Shown: positions 1-8,453 of the stretch, piece by piece
Position numbering within the stretch: the stretch's first letter is position 1
Layout of the letters: every line of letters starts with the position of its first letter
Assembly: GCF_902498805.1 (NCBI RefSeq)
Contig: NZ_LR701577.1
Location: 124,001 to 188,000, forward strand
DNA from: Imperialibacter sp. EC-SDR9
GTDB taxonomy: Bacteria; Bacteroidota; Bacteroidia; Cytophagales; Cyclobacteriaceae
Direction of reading: 5' to 3'
Length of the DNA: 64,000 nt
Made by a program: the position numbers and the translations under genes
Notes under the pieces: model-generated
What the model was told of the DNA's origin: nothing
Databases searched by the model: none
Seen by the model: the letters and a program-made list of their open reading frames with translations, nothing else

Positions 1-89
1 CGGGAAAAACACCGTCAAAACTTCCGTTCAAGGTTTGCATATTAAATAATTATTGAAATTGCATAACGTTTGATGCACTTTGGCACTTT

Positions 90-1166
90 ATGAAACTATC
101 GGAGTATCTCCTCACAACCCCTTATTACCTTTTCTGGAAGGGCAAAAAACTATTTGACTCAAGTGACCAGGTCATAGACTTTTACATAGGAGAAATGATG
201 GACTACTTTATTATGAAGCCGATCATAAGAAAGTTTCCCCAATCCAGAATTGTTGCAAAAAACAGACATATAAAAAAGGAGCTTGAATCACTCGGAGTAG
301 CAGCTATATCCTGGCCCTCCTTTCCTGACGTCGTTGTAATGGCCAGACATGCCATGCACGAATTTCCCATTGACAATGTGATCAAAATAGGAATGGCGCA
401 TGGTGTGTACCAGTTCAAAAAGTTTATCGAAGCCAAAAAGTACAATGTTTTTCAGCGATTCTTTATGACCTCTGAGGAGCACATGATGATGGGTGAAAAA
501 ATTGGTATAAAATGCGGCGTTGCCATAGGTTGTCCTAAACTGGACCAAGCTTTTAACGGAGAAATTGACGATACTTATCTTGAGGAACTAAAGGCTTCTT
601 TGAATTTGGATTCGGCAAAACCCACCGTGATGTTCTCGGCCACGTGGGACAAGTCGGGCATGTCTGCTATTCACCTGTGGCATGATAGAATAGAAGAGCT
701 GACCGATACCTACAATGTAATGGTGACCCTTCACCCGTTTATGAGTAAACGATTCACGGATGGCTTACGTAGCAAAAAGAGCATCGTTTACATTGACAGC
801 TACAATACTGTTCCTTACCTGATGCTGGCTGACGTTCTGATTTCTGATACCAGTAGCATCATTGGCGAGTATTGTGCCTTCAACAAACCTATCGTATCCT
901 TTAAGGTAGATACAGGCACGAGATTAACAGACGACATCAAGGAGCTGATAAGGTCCATTAGCATTTCCGTCCAATCATTTGATGAAGCAAAAATTGCCAT
1001 TGAAAAATCGTTAAATAACGACACCCTTGGGGCGGCCCGGGAGGCAGCCAATAAGAAATTCTTCTATGCGCTCGACGGAAAAGCATCCGATAGAGCGGCT
1101 GAAGAAATTGTAAAAGTGCTGCAAGAAAATAACCTGCACGCCGACGCATCATTAATGCAGGTTTAA
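90..1166 (+). CDS. CDP-glycerol glycerophosphotransferase-like protein
   Basis: This 358-residue protein resembles the C-terminal catalytic region of TagB/TagF-type CDP-glycerol glycerophosphotransferases, which transfer polyol phosphates from CDP-activated donors on to cell-surface glycans. Family-like features are a His-Gly pair at about 104-105, a TLHPF block at 213-217 and the typical ADVLISDTSSIIGE stretch at 247-260. There is no signal peptide, so it is probably a cytoplasmic or membrane-associated glycosyltransferase-fold enzyme. The ATG at 90 is the first sensible start. The 89 bases upstream hold no complete gene. No other surface-polymer gene lies beside it here, so the acceptor is unknown. 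Fold assignment is fairly sure; substrate is not. Confidence 0.75.
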   Translation: MKLSEYLLTTPYYLFWKGKKLFDSSDQVIDFYIGEMMDYFIMKPIIRKFPQSRIVAKNRHIKKELESLGVAAISWPSFPDVVVMARHAMHEFPIDNVIKIGMAHGVYQFKKFIEAKKYNVFQRFFMTSEEHMMMGEKIGIKCGVAIGCPKLDQAFNGEIDDTYLEELKASLNLDSAKPTVMFSATWDKSGMSAIHLWHDRIEELTDTYNVMVTLHPFMSKRFTDGLRSKKSIVYIDSYNTVPYLMLADVLISDTSSIIGEYCAFNKPIVSFKVDTGTRLTDDIKELIRSISISVQSFDEAKIAIEKSLNNDTLGAAREAANKKFFYALDGKASDRAAEEIVKVLQENNLHADASLMQV

Positions 1167-1312
1167 GACCGAATAACAGCCTGCTCGCCAATCCAGCCAG
1201 CCCCAATTTAATTTACAATACTTTGTTCCTTGCCTTAAATAACTCTCACTTTTTTATAGATTCGTTTTGGTAGCCCTCATTCATTTTCGATCTCACACAC
1301 CGCAAAACTCCA

Positions 1313-3781
1313 TTGGAAAACCTTATCAAAGACGGCAAGCTGAGGTTTGTCAAAAAAGGCTGGAAGCCATTTGATTTTCAGGTTGATACCTGGCGGGCCT
1401 TTCTTGAGGGGAAATCTGGTTTGCTCAATGCGCCCACCGGGAGTGGCAAAACCTATGCCCTTTGGGTGCCCTGCCTGCTTGAGTACATGAGGGAATACCC
1501 AACCGACTACAGGAAACCCAGAAAGAACGGCTTGAGAATCCTTTGGATCACGCCATTGCGTGCACTGGCGAGAGATATTCAACTCGCCATGGAGGGCATG
1601 TGCACAGACTTTGAAATTCCCTGGGAAATCGGCATCCGAACAGGTGATACCAGCACTTCAGATCGGGCAAAACAGAAAAGATCAGCCCCGGAATGCCTGG
1701 TCACCACACCGGAAAGCCTGCATTTGCTACTTAGTCAGAAAGAGGCTGTCAATTATTTTAAATCGCTTACCACTATCATCGTTGACGAGTGGCACGAGCT
1801 TTTGGGCACCAAGCGGGGAGTTCAAATTGAACTGGCCTTTTCCAGGCTTCGGGCCACCAACCCGGGCAACCTCAAAATATGGGGCGTGTCGGCCACCATT
1901 GGCAACCTCGACCAGGCCCGGGAGGTATTGCTGGGGCCAACGCTATTCCCTGGCAGTGTTGCTATCAAAGCCAATATTCACAAAAAAATAGAAGTGATCT
2001 CTGTGCTGCCCGACGAGGCTGAGAAGTTCCCGTGGGGAGGACACCTGGGTGTGAAAATGATGGATAAAGTACTCCCAATCATCGAAAAGAGCAAAACTAC
2101 CCTACTTTTCACCAACACCCGCTCTCAAACAGAAATCTGGTACCAGCAGATTTTGCACGCAGCCCCTCACCTTTCTGGTGCCATGGCCATGCACCATGGC
2201 AGCATGGACAACAACGTAAGAAAATGGGTTGAAGAAGCCTTGCACGCCGGCAAGCTCCAATTGGTGGTGTGCACCAGCAGCCTTGACCTTGGCGTTGATT
2301 TCAGACCGGTAGATACCGTCATCCAGGTCGGAGGGCCCAAGGGTGTTGCCCGCTTCATGCAGAGAGCCGGTAGAAGTGGTCATCAGCCTGGCGCTACCAG
2401 TAAAATTTACTTTGTGCCTACCCATTCACTCGAGCTGATCGAAGGAGCTGCCCTGCGGTCGGCTATAGACAAAGACTATTACGAAAGCAGGAAGCCTCTG
2501 GAAAAGTGCATGGATGTGCTGGTGCAATATCTGGTAACACTTGCCGTGGGTGAAGGCTTCATACCTGATGTCATTCTTCAGGAAGTAAAGCAAACCTATT
2601 GTTTTAGCTCTCTCAGCCAGGAAGAGTGGCAATGGGCGCTGCAATTTATTACCACCGGCGGCAGCAGCCTCGGCGAATACGATGAGTTTTCGAAGGTCGA
2701 AATAATTGAGGGCGTTTATCGGGTAACAGACAGGCGAAAGTCTACCATGCACCGGCTGTCCATAGGCACTATCGTTGGCGACCCGTCGCTTAGGGTCAAA
2801 TACCTCACAGGTGGCAATATTGGCACTGTGGAAGAAAGCTTTGCTTCGAAGCTTACAAGAGGTGATGTATTCTGGTTTGCTGGTCGCAACCTCGAATTCA
2901 TCATGATCAAAGACATGACCGTGCTCGTAAGAAAAGCAAAGAAAAAGCGTGGACTCATACCCCGCTGGGGTGGTGGGCGAATGCCTCTCTCCTCTCAACT
3001 ATCCATCCTCATCCGGCAAAAATTAGAGCAAGCGGCGCTGGGCGACTTCAGTGATATTGAATTGGAAACCATACTGCCCATCATTGAACTACAGAAGCGA
3101 TGGTCGATAGTGCCAGACGCTGGCAAACTCCTGATTGAGAAGGTAGAGAGTCGGTTCGGGCACCACCTCTTCATCTACCCCTTCGAAGGGAGGTTTGTAC
3201 ACGAGGTGCTCGGCGGCCTGGTGGCTTACAGAATCGGCAAACTTGCCCCGATCTCTTTTTCCATTGCCATGAACGACTACGGCTTCGAATTGCTGACCGA
3301 CGAACCAATCCCCATCGAAGAAGCACTGGAGCTGGACCTGTTTTCCACCACCAACCTATTGGAAGACATTCACCACAGCATCAATGAGTCGGAAATGGCC
3401 CGTCGGCGGTTCCGGGATATTGCTTCCATCGCTGGCCTTGTTTTTCATGGCTTCCCCGGAAAAACAATCTCCAACAAGCACTTGCAAGCCAATTCGCAAA
3501 TCATCTACAAGGTTTTTGAGGACTATGACAAGGAAAACCTGTTACTCAAGCAGGCCATGGATGAGGTGATCACCCTTCAAATGGAGCAAAGCAGACTGCT
3601 GGAGGCTGTAGACAGAATCAACTCACAGCAAATCACCCTCATGTACCCGCCCCGGCCAAGCCCCTTCGCCTTTCCCATCATGGTTGAGTCGCTGAGGGAA
3701 AGGCTCACTACCGAAAGCATTGAGGACAGGGTGATAAAACTACAGCAGCAGTTGGAGAAATTTGCCGATAGCCAGGGCTAG
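1313..3781 (+). CDS. Ligase-associated DNA DEXH-box helicase (Lhr-like)
   Basis: This 822-residue superfamily 2 helicase has the usual length of the ligase-associated DEXH group. Visible motifs are the Walker A PTGSGKT (about 41-47), a DEWHELLG motif II near 157-164, an SAT motif III near 206 and the QRAGRSGH motif VI near 349. The C-terminal part contains the winged-helix and Lhr-like extension. The frame opens with TTG at 1313; no in-frame ATG lies closer to the expected N-terminus. In other bacteria the gene sits with an ATP-dependent DNA ligase, an MBL-fold exonuclease and PdeM, and the set is thought to act in DNA repair. Here only PdeM (4265-4909) is nearby, separated by a DUF2147 gene. 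Confidence 0.9.
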   Translation: MENLIKDGKLRFVKKGWKPFDFQVDTWRAFLEGKSGLLNAPTGSGKTYALWVPCLLEYMREYPTDYRKPRKNGLRILWITPLRALARDIQLAMEGMCTDFEIPWEIGIRTGDTSTSDRAKQKRSAPECLVTTPESLHLLLSQKEAVNYFKSLTTIIVDEWHELLGTKRGVQIELAFSRLRATNPGNLKIWGVSATIGNLDQAREVLLGPTLFPGSVAIKANIHKKIEVISVLPDEAEKFPWGGHLGVKMMDKVLPIIEKSKTTLLFTNTRSQTEIWYQQILHAAPHLSGAMAMHHGSMDNNVRKWVEEALHAGKLQLVVCTSSLDLGVDFRPVDTVIQVGGPKGVARFMQRAGRSGHQPGATSKIYFVPTHSLELIEGAALRSAIDKDYYESRKPLEKCMDVLVQYLVTLAVGEGFIPDVILQEVKQTYCFSSLSQEEWQWALQFITTGGSSLGEYDEFSKVEIIEGVYRVTDRRKSTMHRLSIGTIVGDPSLRVKYLTGGNIGTVEESFASKLTRGDVFWFAGRNLEFIMIKDMTVLVRKAKKKRGLIPRWGGGRMPLSSQLSILIRQKLEQAALGDFSDIELETILPIIELQKRWSIVPDAGKLLIEKVESRFGHHLFIYPFEGRFVHEVLGGLVAYRIGKLAPISFSIAMNDYGFELLTDEPIPIEEALELDLFSTTNLLEDIHHSINESEMARRRFRDIASIAGLVFHGFPGKTISNKHLQANSQIIYKVFEDYDKENLLLKQAMDEVITLQMEQSRLLEAVDRINSQQITLMYPPRPSPFAFPIMVESLRERLTTESIEDRVIKLQQQLEKFADSQG

Positions 3782-3837
3782 CACATTGCTTATTTTTGTT
3801 CTACTTCCTTATATTTAAGCAAACATCATCACTCATT

Positions 3838-4257
3838 ATGCGAACCCTTGTCTTTATTTCTCTTTTGCTATCTTCCACTTTGTCACAAGCACAGTCCATA
3901 ACCGGACAGTGGGTAACCATTGACGACAACACAGGTAAAAAGCGTTCTGTAGTAGAAATATATGAGAGCGAGGGGAAGTATTTCGGTAAAATTGTTAAGC
4001 TTTTCAGGGAACCTGGTGAAGAACAAGACCCTGTATGTGATGAATGTGAAGACTACAGAAAGGGCAAAAAAATAATAGGAATGAATATCATCACCGATAT
4101 GGAAAAAGAAGGAAGTGAGTTGGACGGTGGTGAAATAATGGATCCTGAAAATGGGAATATCTACAAATGTAAAATATGGAGGGAAGATGATGAACTAAAA
4201 GTCAGAGGCTATCTCTACTTTCTCTACAGAACCCAAACCTGGCTGCCACAGGAATAA
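3838..4257 (+). CDS. DUF2147 family exported protein
   Basis: The 139-residue product begins with a clear signal peptide (MRTLVFISLLLSSTLSQAQ) and continues with a small lipocalin-like domain typical of DUF2147: a GQWVTIDDNTGKKRSVVEI opening, a paired-cysteine segment CDECED near residue 60, and a terminal region about turning a breakdown report into a strand (YLYFLYRTQTW). I chose the ATG at 3838 because it puts the signal sequence at the N-terminus; the longer frame from TTG at 3796 would add a non-signal extension. It is inserted between the ligase-associated helicase and PdeM and ends 7 bases before the latter. The function of the family is unknown. Confidence 0.8.
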   Translation: MRTLVFISLLLSSTLSQAQSITGQWVTIDDNTGKKRSVVEIYESEGKYFGKIVKLFREPGEEQDPVCDECEDYRKGKKIIGMNIITDMEKEGSELDGGEIMDPENGNIYKCKIWREDDELKVRGYLYFLYRTQTWLPQE

Positions 4258-4264
4258 ACAATAC

Positions 4265-4909
4265 GTGAAGGATTCATTGGAGTTCACCCTACTTGAACAA
4301 TCTCTGGTACTTTCGATTCATAAATCCATTTTCTGGAAGGAGCAGGAGTCCCTCATTGTTTCCGATCTTCATCTCGGCAAGGCCGGGCATTTCCGAAAAG
4401 CGGGCATACCCATCTCATCCAAAATTCATACCGAGGATTTGGACAGGCTCGATCTCTTGCTGAACAAGTATCAACCAAAGCGGCTCATCATGCTGGGAGA
4501 CCTTTTTCACAGCGACAAAAACAATGAGTGGGAAGCATTCAGTGATTGGCGAAGCCAGTACCAAAACCTCAAAATCACACTGACTTTGGGCAATCATGAT
4601 ATTATCGAAACTGTCAATTACAAAAAAATTAATGTAACCGTGGTGGATGAACTTCTGCTAGCACCCTTTTTTATGAGTCATCACCCAACCGAAAACGCTA
4701 ACGGATACAATCTTGCAGGACACCTCCACCCCGGTATCAGTCTCAAAGGAAAGGCAAGGCAAGGTGTGCGAATCCCTTGTTTTTATTTTGGGGAAAAAGG
4801 AGCTCTGATGCCTGCATTCGGCAATTTTACGGGGTACGTTGCTATTTCCCCAGGGCAACTCGACAAAGTTTTTGCAGTAACTCCCACTTCCGTAATTACC
4901 ATTCAATGA
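4265..4909 (+). CDS. pdeM: Ligase-associated DNA damage response phosphoesterase PdeM
   Basis: This 214-residue calcineurin-like phosphoesterase carries every metal-binding block in order: SDLHLG (about 33-38), LGDLFHS (77-83), LGNHD (107-111), SHHP (138-141) and GHLHPG (152-157). The length and the blocks match the PdeM group that accompanies ligase-associated DEXH helicases. The start is GTG at 4265, seven bases after the DUF2147 stop, so the genes are probably co-transcribed. The expected ATP-dependent ligase and MBL exonuclease of the same repair cluster are not in this window. Assignment to PdeM rather than to a general phosphoesterase relies partly on the linked helicase. Confidence 0.85.
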   Translation: MKDSLEFTLLEQSLVLSIHKSIFWKEQESLIVSDLHLGKAGHFRKAGIPISSKIHTEDLDRLDLLLNKYQPKRLIMLGDLFHSDKNNEWEAFSDWRSQYQNLKITLTLGNHDIIETVNYKKINVTVVDELLLAPFFMSHHPTENANGYNLAGHLHPGISLKGKARQGVRIPCFYFGEKGALMPAFGNFTGYVAISPGQLDKVFAVTPTSVITIQ

Positions 4910-5005
4910 AAAGCATTAATTTACATTTTATAACTTTACAATTTGTTAATATAAATCCGGGGGGTTACTTGACCAGCTATTTCAGTATTAAAGCAAAAGC
5001 CGCCA

Positions 5006-5545
5006 ATGAAAGATGACGAGATTCTTGCAAAAATAAGCAAGGGTGACGAGACGGCTCTGGACTACTTGTATAAGAAGTACTACAGGATGATGACGAAGAT
5101 CGTCTTGTCGAACAATGGTACAGAGGAAGAGGCGAAGGATGTATTTCAGGAGGCTTTGATCGTTTTTTGGCAAAAGGCTGTGAGTGGAAATCTTGTGATG
5201 ACCTCCAAAATCAGTACTTTTTTGTACAGTATCTGTCTCAATCAATGGAGAAAAGAGCTGGACAGGAAAAGTCGGCTTTCAAATGAAGAGAAAGATGGAG
5301 AGGAATTTCAAGAGCATGACGCAGAAGAAAAGGCACGTATTATTCAGGAATGCATTGGCGATCTTGGGGATATTTGCAAAAAGCTGCTAACTTATTATTA
5401 TTTCGACGGTATGTCGATGAATGATATAGCAGAGAAACTTCAGTTTGCGAACACAGACACAGCAAAGACCAAAAAATACAAATGCATGAAACGACTTGAT
5501 CTATTGATCAGAAGTAGGTATAAAGAAGAAGACTTTCTCGACTAA
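5006..5545 (+). CDS. ECF-type RNA polymerase sigma factor
   Basis: The 179-residue protein has the two-domain layout of sigma-70 family extracytoplasmic-function factors. Region 2 is seen in LDYLYKKYYRMM and DVFQEALIVFWQK (about 17-61), and region 4 helix-turn-helix in YYYFDGMSMNDIAEKL (about 131-146). It lies two bases upstream of a gene for a single-pass membrane protein that is probably its regulator. I see no strong -33/-7 element in the AT-rich 96-base leader. The genes it controls cannot be told from this window. Confidence 0.85.
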   Translation: MKDDEILAKISKGDETALDYLYKKYYRMMTKIVLSNNGTEEEAKDVFQEALIVFWQKAVSGNLVMTSKISTFLYSICLNQWRKELDRKSRLSNEEKDGEEFQEHDAEEKARIIQECIGDLGDICKKLLTYYYFDGMSMNDIAEKLQFANTDTAKTKKYKCMKRLDLLIRSRYKEEDFLD

Positions 5546-5547
5546 GA

Positions 5548-6471
5548 ATGAGTAACACGGACTTTAAAGAACTTATTGAGCAGTACCTGACAGGAACCAT
5601 CTCCGATGGCAACAAAGCAGTCCTGGAATCTAAACTTGCCTCAGATGTCTCGCTTAGAGCTGAAATGAAAACTCAGAGCGACATGGTTTCCGGTTTGAAA
5701 GAATTCCGTAAGGCCGAACTAAAGACCAGGCTGGACAATGTTCCGTTAGAAGTTGGCGTGTTGGGCACCCTTGGCCAATCCGCCGTGGTGAAAGTGGCTG
5801 CAACTGTAGGCACTGCTATCCTGCTGGTGGGAGGCATGTACTACTTTAGTGAAGAGGCTGTTGACCCTGCCCCTGAAATTGGGCAAATGAACCCAATCAC
5901 TTCTTTCGAGCAAGATAAAACTGCACCCGACATAGCATTTAAAGAGCTTCCTTCTGTTGAAACACCAGCCAAGCCCGTTGAACATAAGCAGCAGTTTGCA
6001 TCTGTTACTTCAACCTCCAGCGCAACAGCTGCTGAAGATATACCGGACGTTGCGGTACCTGCCGCCGAAGAAATTACTCCCACATTTGAAAAACCAACAG
6101 TTGCTGAGTTTGAAACTGATGTGGAGTTTGAGGTTGAAGCAGTTGGCAAAGAAGATGCGCTGGCTGAAAGCGACCCTATTGAAATTAACAAGCCAATAGA
6201 TATTGAGGTCAAATCTGAGGCTGGCAACAGCAACAAACTTCAGTACCAATTCTACGAAGAAAGGCTTTATCTGTATGGCAACTTCGAGGAAATCCCTTAC
6301 GAAATATTGGAAATCAATAGCAAAGATGGTAAGCGGATTTACCTGTTCCATCAGGACGTTTACTACAAGCTAAGCTACCCAACCAAGAAGATCAGCACAC
6401 TTGAAAAAGTTACCAACGAAGATCTTCTCAGCGAGTTAAAGATTTTCAGAGATAACAAGGCGCTTAATTAA
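5548..6471 (+). CDS. Probable membrane anti-sigma factor
   Basis: This 307-residue protein follows the sigma factor gene by two bases. Its cytoplasmic N-terminus (1-75) has the short helical look of Bacteroidota anti-sigma proteins (EQYLTGTISDGNKAVLESKL), followed by one membrane segment (about 78-98), a long acidic and proline-rich periplasmic stretch rich in Glu, Ala and Val (about 105-225) and a compact C-terminal domain (230-307) with alternating hydrophobic strands. I see no zinc-binding HxxxCxxC motif. The assignment rests on gene order and topology, not on a recognised domain. The stop codon lies inside the terminator at 6457-6486. Confidence 0.6.
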   Translation: MSNTDFKELIEQYLTGTISDGNKAVLESKLASDVSLRAEMKTQSDMVSGLKEFRKAELKTRLDNVPLEVGVLGTLGQSAVVKVAATVGTAILLVGGMYYFSEEAVDPAPEIGQMNPITSFEQDKTAPDIAFKELPSVETPAKPVEHKQQFASVTSTSSATAAEDIPDVAVPAAEEITPTFEKPTVAEFETDVEFEVEAVGKEDALAESDPIEINKPIDIEVKSEAGNSNKLQYQFYEERLYLYGNFEEIPYEILEINSKDGKRIYLFHQDVYYKLSYPTKKISTLEKVTNEDLLSELKIFRDNKALN

Positions 6472-6486
6472 AGCGCCTTTTTATTT
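6457..6486 (+). terminator. Rho-independent terminator after sigma/anti-sigma pair
   Basis: A perfect 9-bp stem (AAGGCGCTT and AAGCGCCTT) with a five-base loop is followed by a T run. It overlaps the stop codon of the upstream gene and separates this pair from the ftsX operon. Confidence 0.85.
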
Positions 6487-6528
6487 CCCTTCCTGCCCTA
6501 TAAGTAGCTGCAAATTACTATTTTTGGC

Positions 6529-6536
6529 TTTTCCCC
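6529..6536 (+). promoter_or_regulatory. Candidate Bacteroidota -7 element upstream of ftsX
   Basis: TATTTTTG matches the phylum's TAnnTTTG -7 consensus. It lies 12 bases before the ftsX ATG, directly after a terminator, which is where the operon promoter is expected. No good -33 TTG is visible at the usual distance, so the call is tentative. Confidence 0.4.
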
Positions 6537-6548
6537 GGTAAAGCTCAA

Positions 6549-7445
6549 ATGGCTACATACGAGAAGAAAGTCAGAAAAAAGAAAAAACTCGGCAGCTACC
6601 CTTTCGTAAGCGTAGTATTCAGCATATCCCTTGCCTTGTTTGTCCTTGGCCTGTTCGGCGTTTTTTTCCTGCTGACAAACAACCTTACCAGTTTTATTCA
6701 GGACAATATTGAGGTGCAAGTTTACCTGAATAAAAACGTCACTGAATCAGAAAAAATACAGCTACAGAAAACGCTCGCCGATAAAGACTACGTAGCCAAA
6801 AAAGAAGGGAGCCATGTAGTTTTAATCTCCAAAGAAGAAGCTGCCAAAGAATTTATTAAAGAAACCGGCGAAGACTTCACTCAATTCATCGGCGATAACC
6901 CACTCAGAGACTTAATTATCCTTAAGATAACCCCTGATTATCAGTCCACTGAAAAACTCGCCCAGATAAAAAGCGAATTGGAAAGCATAAGGGGCGTGTT
7001 TGAGGTTGTGTACCTCGACAACCTGGTTGAAAGTATCAATAAAAACCTGACCAAGATAGGCCTTGTGCTTATTGGCTTCTCGGCTATCCTGTTGCTGGTC
7101 GTCATCATTCTGATTAACAACACTATTAAGCTGGCACTTTTCTCGCAGCGCTTCCTCATCAGAAGTATGCAACTGGTAGGTGCTACTGCCGGCTTTATTC
7201 AAAAACCGTTTCTTATGAGAGCCACGTTTTATGGCTTGCTATCTGCTATTATTGCCAGTGTCGGTCTTTTTGTGCTTTTGAAATATGCCAATTCAAAAAT
7301 CGAAAACCTGGCAGATTTGCAACGAACCGACGAGGTAATGATTCTTTTCGGTAGCCTGCTGCTGGTGGGCATGCTGGTAGGCTTCGGCAGCACTTACAGA
7401 GCTATCAACAAATATCTGAAAATGTCTTTGGACGAATTATATTGA
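6549..7445 (+). CDS. ftsX: Cell division protein FtsX
   Basis: The 298-residue product has the FtsX plan: a basic cytoplasmic N-terminus, a first membrane helix near 24-44, an extracytoplasmic domain of about 120 residues (about 46-170), and three more helices in the C-terminal FtsX permease domain (about 172-192, 220-245, 265-285). FtsX pairs with the ATPase FtsE to control peptidoglycan hydrolysis at the division site. No ftsE lies beside it here; in Bacteroidota ftsX is often found at the head of the DUF3098-uppP-truB-ribF order seen here. It starts 6 bases after the expected transcription start of the candidate promoter, so the leader would be very short. Confidence 0.9.
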   Translation: MATYEKKVRKKKKLGSYPFVSVVFSISLALFVLGLFGVFFLLTNNLTSFIQDNIEVQVYLNKNVTESEKIQLQKTLADKDYVAKKEGSHVVLISKEEAAKEFIKETGEDFTQFIGDNPLRDLIILKITPDYQSTEKLAQIKSELESIRGVFEVVYLDNLVESINKNLTKIGLVLIGFSAILLLVVIILINNTIKLALFSQRFLIRSMQLVGATAGFIQKPFLMRATFYGLLSAIIASVGLFVLLKYANSKIENLADLQRTDEVMILFGSLLLVGMLVGFGSTYRAINKYLKMSLDELY

Positions 7446-7449
7446 AGAA

Positions 7450-7665
7450 ATGAGCAACAAAGAAAAGTTTCCATTCCAGAAGATGAACTACATCATCATG
7501 ATTGCCGGGGTATTAGTATTGTGTCTTGGCTTTATTATCATGACACTCGATACTGAGCCTTATGGTTTCGGGTTTGCCGGGTTAACACTTGGCCCCCTTA
7601 CCGTGCTCGCCGGCTTCATTATCGAATTTTTTGCGATTTTTTATCAGCCCAAAGAGAGTAAATGA
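7450..7665 (+). CDS. DUF3098 membrane protein
   Basis: This 71-residue protein has two hydrophobic helices (about 13-30 and 43-63) separated by a short loop with MTLDTEPYGF, which fits DUF3098. It lies four bases after ftsX and overlaps the start of uppP by four bases (ATGA). The family has no known function; its constant place between ftsX and uppP suggests an envelope or division role. Confidence 0.8.
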   Translation: MSNKEKFPFQKMNYIIMIAGVLVLCLGFIIMTLDTEPYGFGFAGLTLGPLTVLAGFIIEFFAIFYQPKESK

Positions 7666-8453
7666 ACGTATGGGAAGCCATTGTCCTTGGCATCGTTCAG
7701 GGACTGACCGAGTTTTTGCCGGTTAGCAGCAGCGGCCATATTGAAATCGGAACCGCCATCTTCGGCATACAATCTGAAGACAACCTCCTGTTCTCCATTG
7801 TTGTACATGCCGCAACTGCACTAAGCACGATTGTCATCTACAGAAAGGACATTCTACAACTCATCGTTGAGTTGTTTAAGTTTCAATGGAACGACTCCAC
7901 CAAATTCGTTTTTCAAATAGCCCTATCTATCATTCCGGTAGGTATCGTGGGCGTTTTTTTTGAAGATCAGGTCGAATCCTTCTTTGGCGGACGAATCATG
8001 CTGGTGGGATCCATGCTGATAATAACAGCTGCACTACTGGCATTCACCCACTTTAAAAAGAACAATGAAGGAGAGCTAACTTTTCCCAAGGCGTTCGCTG
8101 TAGGCATCGCTCAGGCCATTGCTATTCTTCCTGGTATTTCAAGATCAGGTGCCACTATCTCCACTGGGCTGTTGCTGGGCATCAAAAAGGATGTTGTGAC
8201 CAGGTTCAGCTTCCTTATGGTGTTGGTACCAATCCTGGGAGCTGCTTTCCTTAAACTGCTTGATTTCTTGAAGACTCCGGAAATTGCCAGCCAGGTAAGT
8301 GCTACTGCCTTATCACTAGGCTTCCTGGCTGCTTTTGTTTCAGGCATGGCAGCCTGCCAATGGATGATTAGCATAGTAAGGAAAGGCAAACTGATCTATT
8401 TCTCTGTTTACTGCCTTATTGTAGGTCTTGTTGCCATATTTGTTAGCCTGTGA
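7662..8453 (+). CDS. uppP: Undecaprenyl-diphosphate phosphatase UppP (BacA)
   Basis: The 263-residue integral membrane enzyme dephosphorylates undecaprenyl pyrophosphate to recycle the lipid carrier for peptidoglycan and surface glycans, and gives intrinsic bacitracin tolerance. The two signature blocks are present: LTEFLPVSSSGH at about 15-26 and PGISRSGATI at about 157-166. About eight hydrophobic helices fit the family, and the length is usual. It overlaps DUF3098 upstream and truB downstream by four bases each, so translation is probably coupled. Confidence 0.95.
   Translation: MNVWEAIVLGIVQGLTEFLPVSSSGHIEIGTAIFGIQSEDNLLFSIVVHAATALSTIVIYRKDILQLIVELFKFQWNDSTKFVFQIALSIIPVGIVGVFFEDQVESFFGGRIMLVGSMLIITAALLAFTHFKKNNEGELTFPKAFAVGIAQAIAILPGISRSGATISTGLLLGIKKDVVTRFSFLMVLVPILGAAFLKLLDFLKTPEIASQVSATALSLGFLAAFVSGMAACQWMISIVRKGKLIYFSVYCLIVGLVAIFVSL

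Noticed and set aside
1-89. Tail of an upstream gene at the window edge
   Set aside because: No frame with clear coding signal reaches into this short AT-rich stretch; it more likely is a leader.
4905-5016. Short frame between pdeM and the sigma factor gene
   Set aside because: It overlaps the sigma gene start, has an AT-rich composition typical of a promoter leader and no domain or signal.
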